Of a stretch of DNA of 64,000 nt, positions 36,425 through 47,166 are shown in pieces. Source of the stretch: Hyperoodon ampullatus (taxonomy: Eukaryota > Chordata > Mammalia > Artiodactyla > Ziphiidae); the NCBI GenBank assembly GCA_949752795.1, contig OX457061.1, positions 10,497,492 through 10,561,491 of the forward strand, written 5' to 3'. Numbering within the stretch: the stretch's first letter is position 1; every line of letters starts with the position of its first letter. Below the pieces are notes generated by a model. The model was not told the DNA's origin. It was given only the letters and a program-made list of their open reading frames with translations, and made no database searches. The position numbers and the translations under genes were made by a program.

Positions 36425-36655
36425 CTTTGAAGTAAAAATGTAGTTCCAATCCTATATTTACAGCTTACTAGCTGTGTGAGAAAGTTCCTTAACCTCTTGG
36501 AGATTATAACCTCATTTATAATGTTGGGATAGGAAGCCGACTTCATAGGGCTGCAGAAGAGTAAATTAAGTGAGTTAACATGTATTTTTGCAAAACACTT
36601 TCTTCAGTGCCTGCGTGCAGAAGGCATTGCTTGGTGGGAGTTATTGTTTATGGTA
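36425..36655 (+). repeat. MIR SINE
   Basis: MIR motifs in order: TTACTAGCTGTGTGAGAAAG, CCTTAACCTCTTGGAG, then TTCATAGGGCTGCAGAAGAG and TCAGTGCCTGCGTGCAG. Confidence 0.75.
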
Positions 36656-37490
36656 ATATTGCTTTTGGTTCCCTTTATTCAAAATTATGCCACCTTGATG
36701 GTAAAAAAAAAAAAAGTCTTAATTTAGAGCTCAGCGTTTAATATGGGGGCAGAGATGAACAGGGAATTCCTAGGGGTATTTGGAGTCATGGAAATCGTTG
36801 AGAAGAGTACTGAAAAACCATCCCCAAAGGAGTACTTGTATTTAGGGGATGCAGAAGAAACAGAAATAGAGAAAGCCATCAATAAGGTGAAAAGAGAACC
36901 AAGAGAATAATGTCAGGGAATTCAAGAGGTAGGTTGCTCACCAGGTCAAATATTTTCTTCAGAAGTTCATTCAAAAATATTTTAAAACACCCTGTGATGT
37001 GACGTAATGGAAGGACCCTGAGGAGACCACTGAACTGGGCAGGTAGGATCTTTGAGAGAATAGAAAAATGTCCATAGACCCAGATTTTCTTGGGTAGAGA
37101 AGTAAATGTATAAAAGTAGTAAAAGTAAAAAAGTGGAAGTGGAGGCCATGAGTATAAGATGGATCCTTATGAAAATTTGTACAGATAAAGAGAGAGAGAA
37201 CTTAAGGGGCAGGAGAAAGGGTTTGGGTTTGTTTGTTTTGTTTAGGAAAGAAAAAAATGAGCATGTTTGGAGTCTGAGGGAGAAATTAAACATACTGTCC
37301 AGAGAATAATAGCCGGGCAGGTCGTGGCGTGAGACAAGTGGGAATGGGATCCAGTGCACGGGTGGAGGCTGAGAGCAACCGCTGTTCTTCAGTAGAAAAG
37401 GCAGAAAGGAGGATGACACGTAAGTTTGAGGCAGGAGGGTCTCTATTTAAGTGGGGAAATGAACAGTGAACTTATTGAGATAATAACAGA
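36656..37490. other. Unique intronic sequence
   Basis: No gene or repeat recognised. A minus-strand open frame at 36982-37419 has no recognised protein features. Confidence 0.5.
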
Positions 37491-37494
37491 CCAG

Positions 37495-37668
37495 TGGCCC
37501 TCAACTGAGGACGATTTTGTCTCCCAAGGGACATTTGGCCATGTCTGGAGACATTTTTGATTGTCCTAAGCTGGGGAATGTGCTACTGGCATCTAGTGTA
37601 CAGAGGAGAGGCGTGCTGTTGGCCTGCTGCAGCGTACAGGACAGTCTCCCCCATCAAAGAATGATCTG
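37495..37668 (+). repeat. MER5A hAT-Charlie element, interrupted
   Basis: It contains CAGTGGCCCTCAACTGAGG, GGACATTTGGCCATGTCTGG and CTACTGGCATCTAGTG. The copy stops near CATCAAAGAATGATCTGG, where a CHR-2 SINE follows. I could not see the MER5A end on the far side. Confidence 0.8.
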
Positions 37669-37880
37669 GGGCTTCCCTGGTGGTGCAGTGGTTGAGAGTC
37701 CGCCTGCCGATGCAGGGGACACAGGTTCGTGCCCTGGTCCGGGAAGATCCCACATGCCGCGGAGTGGCTGGGCCCGTGAGCCATGGCCGCTGAGCCTGCG
37801 CGTCCGGAGCCTGTGCTCCGCAACGCAAAAGGCCACAGCAGCGAGAGGCCCACGTACCACAAAAAGAAAAAAAAAAAAAG
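37669..37880 (+). mobile_element. CHR-2-type SINE in MER5A
   Basis: It starts GGGCTTCCCTGGTGGTGCAG and ends in an A-rich tail (AAAAAGAAAAAAAAA). The flanking duplication is diverged (AAAGAATGATCTGG against AAAGATTACACTGG). Confidence 0.88.
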
Positions 37881-38052
37881 ATTACACTGGCTCCTACATC
37901 ACGAATGAAGTAAGGGGTTTAGTAGTAGAAGTGGGGAGAACCAGTCGTGAGACTCCAGTATAAATGATGTTGACTTAGATTAGGATAGTGACATTAGAAC
38001 GGATAAGAAATGGACAGATTCATGAAATAGCCCACTAGGTTGCTACTGAAAT

Positions 38053-38158
38053 TCTTTTTTGGGGAAAAATTCTTTTTCATCATCTTCTTTCTCCTTTTTG
38101 TCTTTCTCTTCCTCTCCCTCCTCTTTTCCTATTTCTCTTCCTTCTTTTTCTTTCTCAG
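38053..38158 (+). repeat. Long polypyrimidine tract ending in CAG
   Basis: After 38077 the tract is almost purely C and T for about 80 bases and closes with TTTCTTTCTCAG, a strong-looking splice acceptor. It is discussed as a possible cryptic exon boundary in the findings. Confidence 0.8.
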
Positions 38159-38595
38159 ACTCCAGACCTATCTAGAGGCCTTGATGCAATCTTATCTTGC
38201 ACAGGGCAGTGTAACTAATCTAGCAGATATTTTATAACATCCTTAATTCATTAAGAAAAATTTTCTAAGCTTCTCTACGTATAGTGTGGTGCTAAAGGGG
38301 GTTGCAAGTTTTAGTCATTCTAGAAGTGAGTTCAAGTCTAGACACTCAGAAATGATTCCTTTCTTCCAGGGCACTACACTATTGCTAACTAGACTGACCA
38401 ACCTTTTTCTAGGTGTGGTTAATTGACACCACATAATCTCACTTTCATCTAAACTTTTTTCTCCAGGACTCATTAGTCCCTTTTTTTAAGTCTTTTATTG
38501 TATACTGGTTATTTGAAATGGGCCAAATGCATATCCATTATTTAAAAATGTAATGAGAAAGAAAACAGTATCTTTTTTTTTAATCCTCTTAAAAC

Positions 38596-38965
38596 AGTGA
38601 TTTTTAAATGGAACTAATCATCAGAAATGACTCAAGTAGTTAAAAAAAAAAAAAAAAAAGAATCCCAGCCCTCTTGAATCATAATATCTGGAAGTAGGTC
38701 TCAGAAATCTTTACTTAAAAAAAAAACCCAGGGACTTCCCTGGTGGTCCACTGGTTAAGACTCCATGCTCCCAATGCAGGGGCCCTGGGTTCTATCCCTG
38801 GTCAGGGAACTAGAGCCCGCATGCCACAACTAAAGATCACGCATGCTGCAATGAAGATCCCGCACGTGGCAATGAAGATCCCGCGTGCCGCAACTAAGAC
38901 CCGATGCAGCCAAATAAATAAATAATTTTTTTTTTTAATTCCTGGATAATCAGCCAGGTTTAGGA
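38596..38965 (+). repeat. MER20 hAT-Charlie element, split by a SINE
   Basis: The left half has CAGTGATTTTTAAATGGAAC, CCCAGCCCTCTTGAATC and GTAGGTCTCAGAAATCTTTA. The right half resumes near 38940 with CTGGATAATCAGCCAGG and AGGAAACATAAGC. An A run and a short SINE separate the halves. Confidence 0.7.
38731..38935 (+). mobile_element. Short tRNA-derived SINE in MER20
   Basis: It starts GGGACTTCCCTGGTGGTCCAC and has the phrase CCCTGGTCAGGGAACTAGAG. Internally GAAGATCCCGC(A/G)(T/C)G-like units repeat three times (38835, 38853, 38872). It ends in AATAAATAAATAA. Confidence 0.9.
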
Positions 38966-39307
38966 AACATAAGCTTTATTCTATTCAGACTAGTTTTACT
39001 CTTTACAGGGAGAGTTAATTAAATTATTTCTTAATGGGGAGGATCCATTATAGATGACTATTTGGATTTCTCAGCTTGATTTTAAAATAAGGCATTTGTG
39101 TCATCCTTGAGATTGATTTCATAAGATTAGAGACAGTTTTTTTGGGGGGGGGTGGTAGAGGTGGATTACATTAACTTTTCTTTGACCCTGTGGCTTTTTT
39201 GTAATTATACAGTTTTTCTTTCATCTCCTTAAGTGTAAGAAACTTGTTCTGTATATTACAAGAATATAGCCCTCTAAACTTCAGCTTCGAGCAAGTTTGT
39301 ATAAAGC

Positions 39308-39480
39308 TAGCTCACTGCTTCTCAAACTTAATGTGCCTGGACATCACCAGGAGAGCTTGTTAAAATGCAGATTCTGATTGAGTAGGTCTGAGATGGAGCC
39401 TGAGATGCTACATTTCTGATGAGCTCTGCTGTGATGCTGATGTTTCTGGTCTGCAGATCTCATTTGAGTAGTAAGAGGCT
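39308..39480 (+). repeat. MER20 hAT-Charlie element
   Basis: MER20 phrases: ACTGCTTCTCAAACTTAATGTG, CATCACCAGGAGAGCTTGTT, AAAATGCAGATTCTGATT, GTAGGTCTGAGATGGAGCC and GATGCTGATGTTTCTGGTC. Confidence 0.85.
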
Positions 39481-39982
39481 AGATGATAGTTGTGTTATCC
39501 TTTGATCGTTCATCTTTGTGTGAGTTACTCTGCTTTGGGGCTAGTTTGGGGACTGTTTAGTTTGACCAAAGGTTGAGTAGTACATTTTAAGAAGATTGGA
39601 TTATGTAACCTTTTAATGCTTTTTCCCCATATTTTTGAAGGTTATAGTACTATATATAGCCTAAGGTTTTTAGTTTCAGGGTTTGGAACTAAGTAAGTGT
39701 CATAAATAGTATAGTTTTTATTGAATCATTAAACATGTAGCAGCAAAATTGGTTAATCTACTTGAGGTAGTCTGAACTACAAGTAGAGTTGTAACTGCAT
39801 TAAGAATAAGAGAGAAAGTGATATAATGTTGAAAATTATTTTTAGATGTGCAGGATATACTTAAGGATTGGGGAATCTGTGTTTTGCAGAATTGAGAATG
39901 CTTTGGATAAGATATATGTTATGTTAGAACAGTGGTTCTTAGCTAGGGGTGATTTTACCTCCCAGGGCACATTTGGGAATAT

Positions 39983-40210
39983 CTGCAGGTGTTTTTATTT
40001 TTTTATTTTTTAAATTTATTTATTTAATTATTTGGCTGCCCCAGGTCTTAGTTGTGGCACACAGGATCTTCAGTCTTTGTTGCGGCATACAAACTTAGTT
40101 GCAGCATGTGGGATCTAGTTCCCTGACCAGGGATCGAACCTGGGCCCTCTGCATTGGGAGCACAGAGCCTTAGCCACTGGACCACCGGAAAAGTCCCTGC
40201 AGGTGTTTTT
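39983..40210 (-). mobile_element. Short tRNA-derived SINE, first of three at one site
   Basis: The body is 39997-40196, with a TTTATTTATT-type tail and CCACCGGAAAAGTCCC at the right. It is flanked by CTGCAGGTGTTTTT at 39983-39996 and 40197-40210. Its type is older than the next two, so it may have been the first arrival. Confidence 0.92.
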
Positions 40211-40434
40211 TGGGTTTTTTTTTGTTTGTTTTTTGGTACACGGGCCTCTCACCGTTGTGGCCTCTCCCGTTGCAGAGCACAGGCTCCGGATGCGCAGGCT
40301 CAGCGGCCATGGCTCACGGGCCCAGCCGCTCCGTGGCATGTGGGATCCTCCCGGACCAGGGCACGAACCCGCGTCCCCTGCATCGAGCAGGCAGACTCTC
40401 AACCACTGCGCCACCAGGGAAGCCCCCTGCAGGT

Positions 40435-40440
<6 letters not shown>
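40197..40440 (-). mobile_element. CHR-2-type SINE, second of three at one site
   Basis: The body is 40211-40426. Target copies CTGCAGGTGTTTTT lie at 40197-40210 and 40427-40440. It has the variants GGATGCGCAGG and GGGATCCTCCC, shared with the next copy, plus a private change CATCGAGCAGGCAG. Confidence 0.92.
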
Positions 40441-40476
<36 letters not shown>

Positions 40477-40680
40477 TGGTATGCGGGCCTCTCACTGTTG
40501 TGGCCTCTCCCGTTGCGGAGCACAGGCTCCGGATGCGCAGGCTCAGCAGCCATGGCTCACGGGCCCAGCCGCTCCGCGGCATATGGGATCCTCCCAGACC
40601 GGGGCACGAACCCGTATCCCCTGCATCGGCAGGCGGACTCTCAACCACTGCGCCACCAGGGAGGCCCTGCAGGTGTTTTT
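40427..40680 (-). mobile_element. CHR-2-type SINE, third of three at one site
   Basis: The body is 40441-40666, beginning with about 35 T bases, a long young-looking tail. The target copies are at 40427-40440 and 40667-40680. It differs from the second copy at roughly a dozen positions. Confidence 0.92.
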
Positions 40681-40886
40681 AATTGTCACGACAAGTAGGC
40701 TGGTAGTGGTGCTACTTGTATCCAGTGGGTAGAGGCCAGGGATGCAGCTAGACACTATAGTGCACAAGACAGCCACACACAACAAAGAATTATTTGGCCC
40801 CAAATGTTAGTGGTAAGGTTGAGAAACCTATGTTAGAGAATCTTCACAAGTACTTGATTAATGTTTAAATTAAAAATAATACAGAA

Positions 40887-41035
40887 GGGACTTCCCTGCT
40901 GGACCTGTGCTCCCAATGCAGGGGGCCCAGGTTTGATCCCTATTCAGGGAACTAGATCCCGCATGCCAAAACTAAAGATCCCGCACGCTGCAACTAAGAC
41001 CCCTAGCAGTCAAAATAAATAAATAAATATTAAAA
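40887..41035 (+). mobile_element. Short tRNA-derived SINE
   Basis: It starts GGGACTTCCCTGCTGGACC, contains GATCCCTATTCAGGGAAC and ends in AATAAATAAATAA. An AATACAGAA word occurs on both sides, consistent with a target duplication. Confidence 0.88.
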
Positions 41036-41044
41036 AAAAAATAC

Positions 41045-41435
41045 AGAAAATACAAATAGAAAATAATTATTCATATTCACACCAAATTTAACCAATGTTA
41101 ACATATTTGTTGTCATATTTGATTTTTGGCTTTTGATTTAAGACATATCACTCCATTATGTTTGGGGAATTAATGCACAGTTCCTGTTTTGAGGTTCACA
41201 CAATGTAGAAAATTCAAGGATGAAAGTAATGAAGCTATCCCAGATCTCACCACGCAGAAATCATTAACACTAGATGTTAATGATTATTTAACATATATGT
41301 TAAATAATATTAATTAATGTTAATTATTAATTAACATTATCCCCAATATCTTTCCATGCATATATACAGAAGAATAGAGAAATGCTTTTATAAAGTTAAG
41401 ACCATACTGTATATGAACTAAATTTTTTTCCTATG
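41045..41435. other. AT-rich unique intronic sequence
   Basis: No gene or repeat recognised. A (TTAAT/ATTAA)-rich patch with overlapping inverted words lies at 41275-41340. Confidence 0.5.
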
Positions 41436-41439
41436 AAAA

Positions 41440-41660
41440 ATTTTAAACTTAGAGAAAATCAAGTAGAATAATTATCCCCCAATGTACTTACCATTTAGCT
41501 TCAACAATCATGAATTCATAGCCAGTCTCATTTCATCCAAATCCACACCCCCTCCCCTGACCCTGAGTATTCTGAAGCAAATCCCAGACGTCACATCATT
41601 TCATCTGTAAATGTTTCAGTACCTGTCTCTAAAACATGAGAACTCTTTTTGAGCCAGTAT
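41440..41660 (-). repeat. Old L1M-type 3' UTR fragment, antisense
   Basis: It shows CTTACCATTTAGCTTCAACA, GAAGCAAATCCCAGACGTC and GTACCTGTCTCTAAAACATG, matching the antisense region also present near 14500-14700. Confidence 0.7.
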
Positions 41661-42540
41661 CACACACAATTTCCCTGATTCATTTTCTCTCCTTCTCCTT
41701 CTTTTTCCCTCTCTTGAATTATGTTTTCTTCCAAGTTGAATTTTTTGTTTCTAATGAGATTGCATGTAACAGAAGAGCATTAATTCTGCAAAGAAAGGGA
41801 AATGGATGCTGCGTAGGCCAAAACAAAAGCTATCTGTCACAAATGCTTTTTGCAAATTTTGTTTTTTCTTTGAAGAATGTCTTAAACTGTTTGGCAGTGC
41901 CATGTAAAATAATGAAGTACTTTATTTCTCTTTTTTACTGTGTTCATTTTTCAAGTCGCCTTTTCATCTTTTTCAGTATTTCTCTGAGATTCCTTCCTGC
42001 TTTGGTGAATTTGCTATAGCGGTGGCCTCTGGGGAATGATTGGAGGAAACTACCTGCAGGAATCATTTAACTGATGGTTACCTTCCTGAGGGCTAGGAGC
42101 AAGTCTTACCTTACAACTTAACCTTACCTAACAAGCAAGGTGACCTTTCTGCTTGTTACCGTTACCATGTCCTCAGTATTTGTTGGATGCTTGTCATTGA
42201 TCTTGAGGGATTGTGCTGATATTGATTGGTGTATTACAATTGAAGCCATTTACAGGAAAAACTAAGTATGCTCATTTAGTGCCAACACACTTGCATGCAG
42301 ATGAATGTAATTCACTTGTTAACCTTTGGTATTTGCATCTGTGGGTGGCCTGCATGTAAAGAGGTGAAGCAGGGAATTCTCTGGTCACACTCACTAGGTT
42401 TCTTTGAACACTGACTCATAGGGTGACCATATGTCTGGTTTGCCTGATGCAGTCTAAGATTTTGCAGTGTCTTGATGTCATTATTAATAATGTCTCTTGT
42501 TATTCACCAAATTGTCCCAGTTTAGATGGTAAATTAAATG
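41661..42540. other. Unique intronic sequence
   Basis: No gene or repeat recognised. The open frame at 41636-42019 has no protein features that I know. Confidence 0.5.
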
Positions 42541-42544
42541 GTAA

Positions 42545-42790
42545 TCCTACGATAATGACATTTAATGTGTGCCTGGCTCTCTTCTGAACACTTTACATAC
42601 ACTCTCATTTAAACTTCATGACATCCCGAAGAGGCAGATCCTGTTTCATCCACATTTTACATATGGAGAAGTTGGGGCACAAAGAGGTTAAATAACTTGG
42701 CGGGTACCACACAGCTCTATTTGAGTAGTTCGTAGCGGAGCCAGGATTTGAGTGCAAGCAGTGTCCTTAACCACTCTGCTATGTCGCCTC
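42545..42790 (-). repeat. MIR SINE, near full length
   Basis: Antisense MIR phrases: TTTAATGTGTGCCTGGC, CTGAACACTTTACATAC, GAAGTTGGGGCACAAAGAGG, GCCAGGATTTGAGTGC and TTAACCACTCTGCTATG. Confidence 0.8.
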
Positions 42791-42857
42791 TGTGCTGGTC
42801 CCAAACATATCTTTGTAGAACACATGCTGATATCAGAAGTCAGTCTCCTGATAATTG

Positions 42858-43250
42858 ATCTGCATATTTTTAATTTTTATTTATTTTTATTCATTTTTTA
42901 TTCATTTATTTTTGTCTGCTTTGGGTCTTCGTTGCTGCATGCCGGCTTTCTCTAGATGCAGCGAGTGGGGGCTACTCTTCATTGCAGTGCACAGGCTTCT
43001 CATTGCAGTGGCTTCTCTTTGTTGCGCAGCACGGGCTCTAGGTGCACGGGCGTCAGGTTGTGGCACACAGGCTCAGTAGTTGTGGCTCGCAGGCTCTAGA
43101 GCACAGGGTCAGTAGTTGTGGAGCACAGGCTCAGTTGCTTCGCGGCATGTGGGATCTTCCCAGACCAGGGCTTGAACTCGTGTCCCCTGCATTGGCAGGC
43201 AGATTCTTAACCAATGTGCCACCAAGGAAGTCCCAATCTGCATATTTTTA
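42858..43250 (-). mobile_element. CHR-1-type long SINE with target duplications
   Basis: The reverse SINE body is 42873-43235. A perfect 15-base duplication ATCTGCATATTTTTA lies at 42858-42872 and 43236-43250. Confidence 0.92.
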
Positions 43251-43534
43251 GATCGGAAGTCTGGTGAAGGCTTTGGGATTTTGAGGGATTTCCTTGTCTT
43301 CACAAGACACTTATAGTATAGGCTCTTCATGCACCACTATGCCAATCTATTATAGACTTCTTTCTCAGCAGGGTGAACATTTACCTTTTTTCATTTTCTA
43401 GATGCCAGTTATTTGGCATCCCTAGATGCTCAGGTGATGAAAATCTCCAGATTTTGCAGATTCTCAAGTCCCTGCCACAGTCACTTTTCTTTACTTCTGG
43501 TCATCTTTGGTATCTTAAATTCACACATACACAC

Positions 43535-43650
43535 AGGGACTTCCCTCTGCCCTCCCAGTGCAGGGGGCCCGGGTTCCATCCCTGGTCAGGGAACTAGAGC
43601 CTGCATGCCACAACTAAGACCTGGTGCAGCCAAATAAATAAATATTAAAA
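43535..43650 (+). mobile_element. Short tRNA-derived SINE with internal deletion
   Basis: It starts GGGACTTCCCTCTGCCC, where the head TGGTGGTCCAGTGG region is missing, then CCCTGGTCAGGGAACTAGAG and GCAGCCAAATAAATAAAT. Confidence 0.85.
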
Positions 43651-44935
43651 AAAAAAAATTCTCTAGCACCCAGAACAGGGCCTGCCATATGGCGGGTACA
43701 CACAGACTTTTTCACTACCTTTGATCAATTCATCTTCTGGAGTTGTCTGGGAACAGTATTCAGAGCCCTTGTACAAGGTGCTTTGAGGAAGGAGATTTCA
43801 GACAGCTACCGCTTTCAAGTAACTTACAATTTAGTAAGAGGATGGTGAATGTACATGAATGACTGATACATGGCAGCTGAGCTAAATGAGAGTAATTTAG
43901 AGTTTGGAGAAAAACAGTTTCTGACAGGGTTGATCCAGGAACATTTTGAGAAGGTGGAGACACTTAAGTCAGTTTAATGCTTCTATTAGCTAAAAAATAG
44001 CTGCCTCCTTGTGCTAAGGACAAACCTGAAGTTTGCCAAGAGTAGAGGGCTGCAGAAGATTAAGATTTTTGATCAGCCCAGATGAGAGGACTCTGATCAA
44101 TTTGACGCTTGGTCCTCTCATGAGAAATCCTCAGTCAGCGGTGTTGCTCTGTTTTTATGACATCATCATCATCATGGCACATTTTCACCCTCTAGGTGGG
44201 TTATAAGCAGCAGGAACAGATGGAACTCCTCAGCAGCAAAGAATTTTATTTTTTTTAATGTGGAAGCCTGGTGTTATTTATTTGATTTTTAGTTTAACGT
44301 CAATTGATATACACAAGGTCTTTTTCCTTGATAAAACCATTGTCTCCTTTTATTATAATATTTATAATTGCATTTGCTTTTTTACTTGATGTCTTAATAA
44401 GAAAATGATTACATTTGAATAGAATTTCCTCACTTTACAAGTGAGGAAACCGAAGTTAGGTTAAACCGTCAGCTGAATGACTTTGGAGAAAATGGCACCA
44501 TTGAGACTTGTACTTGGGTCTTCAGAGTCCAGATTCAGTGTATATCACACAGCCATATTTTAACTTACTAGATTAAAACATTTTATCAAGATCAAAAAGA
44601 ACAATGAAAGCTGTTATTATCTCACATTATAACTCTTTGTTAATGAATGTCATTATAGAATCTAGTTCAACATAATTAGTTTATTTCCAATTCTCAGTTG
44701 ACAGGCATATTAACACCACTTTGATGATTGTAGATCCAATAAATTCTACTGAAACGGAAGTCTTATAGGAGCTGCAGGGGCTTACCTGGAACCTGTGTGC
44801 AAATTAGACCAAGGCAGTGTCTCTGGCTAGATGGGTCATTCAGAAAAATGCATACCTGCTACGGGCAGGTTCAGCCCCCACCAGGTTGCTGGGCTTGGGA
44901 AATGAGTGTCTGGATTTTAGTCTCTTGCTCTGCCT
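43651..44935. other. Unique intronic sequence
   Basis: About 1.3 kb without a recognised repeat or gene, apart from a short (CAT)n run at 44162-44175. Confidence 0.55.
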
Positions 44936-44937
44936 CT

Positions 44938-45135
44938 TTTATTTTTATGTATTTATTTAAACATCTTCACTGGAGTATAATTGCTTTACAATGGTGTGTT
45001 AGTTTCTGCTTTATATCAAAGTGAATCAGTTATACATATACATACGTTCCCATATCTCCTCCCTCTTGCGTCTCCCTCCCACCCTCCCTATCCCACCCCT
45101 CTAGGTGGTCACAAAGCACCGAGCTGATCTCCCTG
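44938..45135 (-). repeat. L1 3' UTR end, antisense
   Basis: It reads TGGAGTATAATTGCTTTACA, GTGTTAGTTTCTGCTTTATA, CTCTAGGTGGTCACAAAGC and ACCGAGCTGATCTCCCTG, the antisense end of a cetartiodactyl L1. The copy at 57725 is a longer relative. Confidence 0.88.
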
Positions 45136-45279
45136 CCTCTTTTATGTAGTGCTCAAAAAGCAACAGCCATGAATCCTGTTTATATTTGTTTATGAGGAGC
45201 TGGGTTTTTCTGGGTTTTTTTTTTTCATTGTTGTACTTATAGACAGAACCTCTTGCTGTTCGTCAGTCTACCAAGTACA

Positions 45280-45645
45280 TTCCTGCCTCAGCACCTTGTA
45301 CTTGTTCCCTCCACCTGGAACCTGAGCCTCCCTGATCCTTACTTGGCTCACTCTGTCACTCCATTCAGGTCACCCCTCCAGTGTTACCTTCTCAGAGGTC
45401 GCCTCACCTACTCTGACTAAAATATTACCCCCAATCACACTCTCTGCCATGTTTTCTTCATAGTACTTCTTAGCACTTGGAACATTATATTTATTTTATC
45501 TTTTTTTCTTTTTTTCTCTCCACTACAAAGTACACTCTGTGAAAGCAGGGATTCTGCCTGTTTTGTTCACTGTTGTACTCCAGCACCTAAAAAATACCTT
45601 GCGTATAGGGGGCTCTCAGTCAGTGTCTGTCAAGTGAATGACCAC
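45280..45645 (+). repeat. L2 LINE 3' end
   Basis: L2 phrases in order: CACCTGGAACCTGAGCCTCC, CAGGTCACCCCTCCAGTG, TTACCTTCTCAGAGGTCGCC, GAAAGCAGGGATTCTGCCTG and CTCCAGCACCTAAAAAATACC. Confidence 0.85.
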
Positions 45646-45714
45646 TGGACTGTTTGTACTGTGATTGATACTCGTATACCAGTTTTAATATTACTGACTG
45701 TAGCACTTTCTGGA

Positions 45715-45885
45715 CTATAGTGTTATGAATATTGTCTAATTGAATCATCATAATAGCTATATGAAGGGTAAATATTATAATCCCCATTTTGGAGTTGAAG
45801 AAATCTCAAAGCTTAGAAAAGTTCAATAACATGCCTGAAGCCAAATATCTAGTAGTTGGACTCATTCCTTAACGGGATGATCTGA
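45715..45885 (-). repeat. MIR SINE fragment
   Basis: Antisense MIR: AATCATCATAATAGCTATATG, ATAATCCCCATTTTGGAG and AACATGCCTGAAGCC. Confidence 0.65.
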
Positions 45886-46119
45886 TAACCAAAGTCCCTT
45901 TAAAAATATTTGTTGTAGTGATTCTTTTGGGTTTTGTAAGTTTTTTTTTAAAGAGTGATTTGATTTCCAGTTACTGGGGGGAAACGCCTTAAAAATGCTC
46001 TAAGCTATGTTTTAAGGGAAGGGGAGACAGGGCCCACAGGATTTGAAGCACTGGGATAATGAGATCAGACAACGCGATTTTGTAATCTTTGCATTCTCAT
46101 ACAAGGGTGCTGACTGTGA

Positions 46120-46290
46120 GGGTCCTTTGAGCATGACTTTGGAGTACTTTTCCAATTGTGTAACTTTGGATAAATAACTTACTTGAGCCGCTTTTTTCAT
46201 CTCTAAATGCTGGTAATAGTGCCTGCCTTAGAGAGGTGTGAAGATGAAATGGGTATATAAAGTGCCTGGCGTAGTTTCTGGCTACTGGGA
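46120..46290 (+). repeat. MIR SINE fragment
   Basis: Sense MIR: TTGTGTAACTTTGGATAAAT, TTTTTCATCTCTAAATGC, GATAATAG-like core and ATAAAGTGCCTGGCGTAG. Confidence 0.7.
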
Positions 46291-46294
46291 GTTG

Positions 46295-46930
46295 GATTTC
46301 TCCTGCCTCCTGCCCCTCTCTTCCTTCAGCTGCAAGTGACCACAAGTCCGGGTTGTTAAGGGGTGATTTCTCTTCTTGGTAACTTTCCTCTAGACAAGTA
46401 ATCCCATATTTTAAGCTGTTTTCTGGTTGTATGTAGGCAATCAAGGTACCTTTTATAATTTGCATGTCATTTTGTTTATCATTATAATTCAAGGAGTAAT
46501 TTGTGTGCTTTGTTAATAAGTGGTGTGCACTTATTCCCTTCACAAAGGGAAGGGATCTGATTCCTGCTTTTGTGATTGAATCTTGCATGAAAACTGTGTG
46601 TTAATAACTGGGACGCGCTCTCGACTTTGTTTCCCACATCTTTCTCCCCATGTTCCATGAAATACCATTATATTAAAAGTCACCAGCACATGTTTGCTAA
46701 CACATACAGATTTGGACGCTTACTAGAATTTCTTAAGCACCATCTTATAACTTCTGTAGTTGTCACCATGTCCACAGAATAATTGTGTCATGCACAGACC
46801 CAAAGAATATGGTTTCCCTCAACTAATGAGTAATTGAGGTAGGTAAAGGCATTTTTTATATGAAGAGACGCTCTTTCTGAAATTAGGTTAAACAGTATAA
46901 CATTTAACTAACAACTGTGAAAAATTATTT
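46295..46930. other. Unique intronic sequence
   Basis: No gene or repeat recognised. A 163-codon minus-strand open frame (46097-46588) overlaps the MIR and is judged accidental. Confidence 0.5.
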
Positions 46931-47166
46931 AAGAAATGACAAATAGGGGGCTTCCCTGGTGGTGCAGTGGTTGAGAGTCCGCCTGCCAATGCAGGGGACA
47001 TGGGTTCGTGCCCCGGTCCGGGAGGATCCCACATGCCGCGGAGCGGCTAGGCCCGTGAGCCATGGCCTCTGAGCCTGTGCGTCCGGAGCCTGTGTTCGTA
47101 ACGGGAGAGGCCACAACAGTGAGAGGCCCGTGTACCGCAAAAAAAAAAAAAAGAAATGACAAATAG
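46931..47166 (+). mobile_element. CHR-2-type SINE with target duplications
   Basis: The body is 46947-47150. A perfect 16-base duplication AAGAAATGACAAATAG lies at 46931-46946 and 47151-47166. It has CGGGAGGATCCC, a variant also seen in the reverse copies at 40211 and 40441. Confidence 0.93.

Larger units (their letters stand above)
39930..40835 (+). repeat. MER5A element split by three SINEs
   Basis: The left part (39930-39996) has CAGTGGTTCTTAGCTAGGGG and CATTTGGGAATATCTGCAGG. The right part (40667-40835) continues with GTGCTACTTGTATCCAGTGG, AGGCCAGGGATGCAGC and TGAGAAACC. Three reverse-orientation SINEs stand between them, all at the same internal site. Confidence 0.9.

Noticed and set aside
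39983..40680. Regular repeat spacing of the 14-base word, considered as a CRISPR-like array
   Set aside because: The spacers are SINE copies and the repeats are target-site duplications in a mammalian genome.
40154..40732. Open frames of up to 192 codons across the stacked SINEs, and similar frames at many other SINEs (for example 18247-18808, 23251-23628, 37517-37963, 55740-56178)
   Set aside because: The GC-rich SINE body is open in several frames on both strands and always gives the same peptide words. These are not genes.
41636..42019. A 127-codon open frame on the plus strand
   Set aside because: It is rich in Phe, Leu and Ser because of T-rich DNA, has no known domain, and partly overlaps an old L1 fragment.
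46097..46588. A 163-codon open frame on the minus strand
   Set aside because: It runs through a MIR fragment and unique intron, has no recognised domain, and no splice or promoter context.
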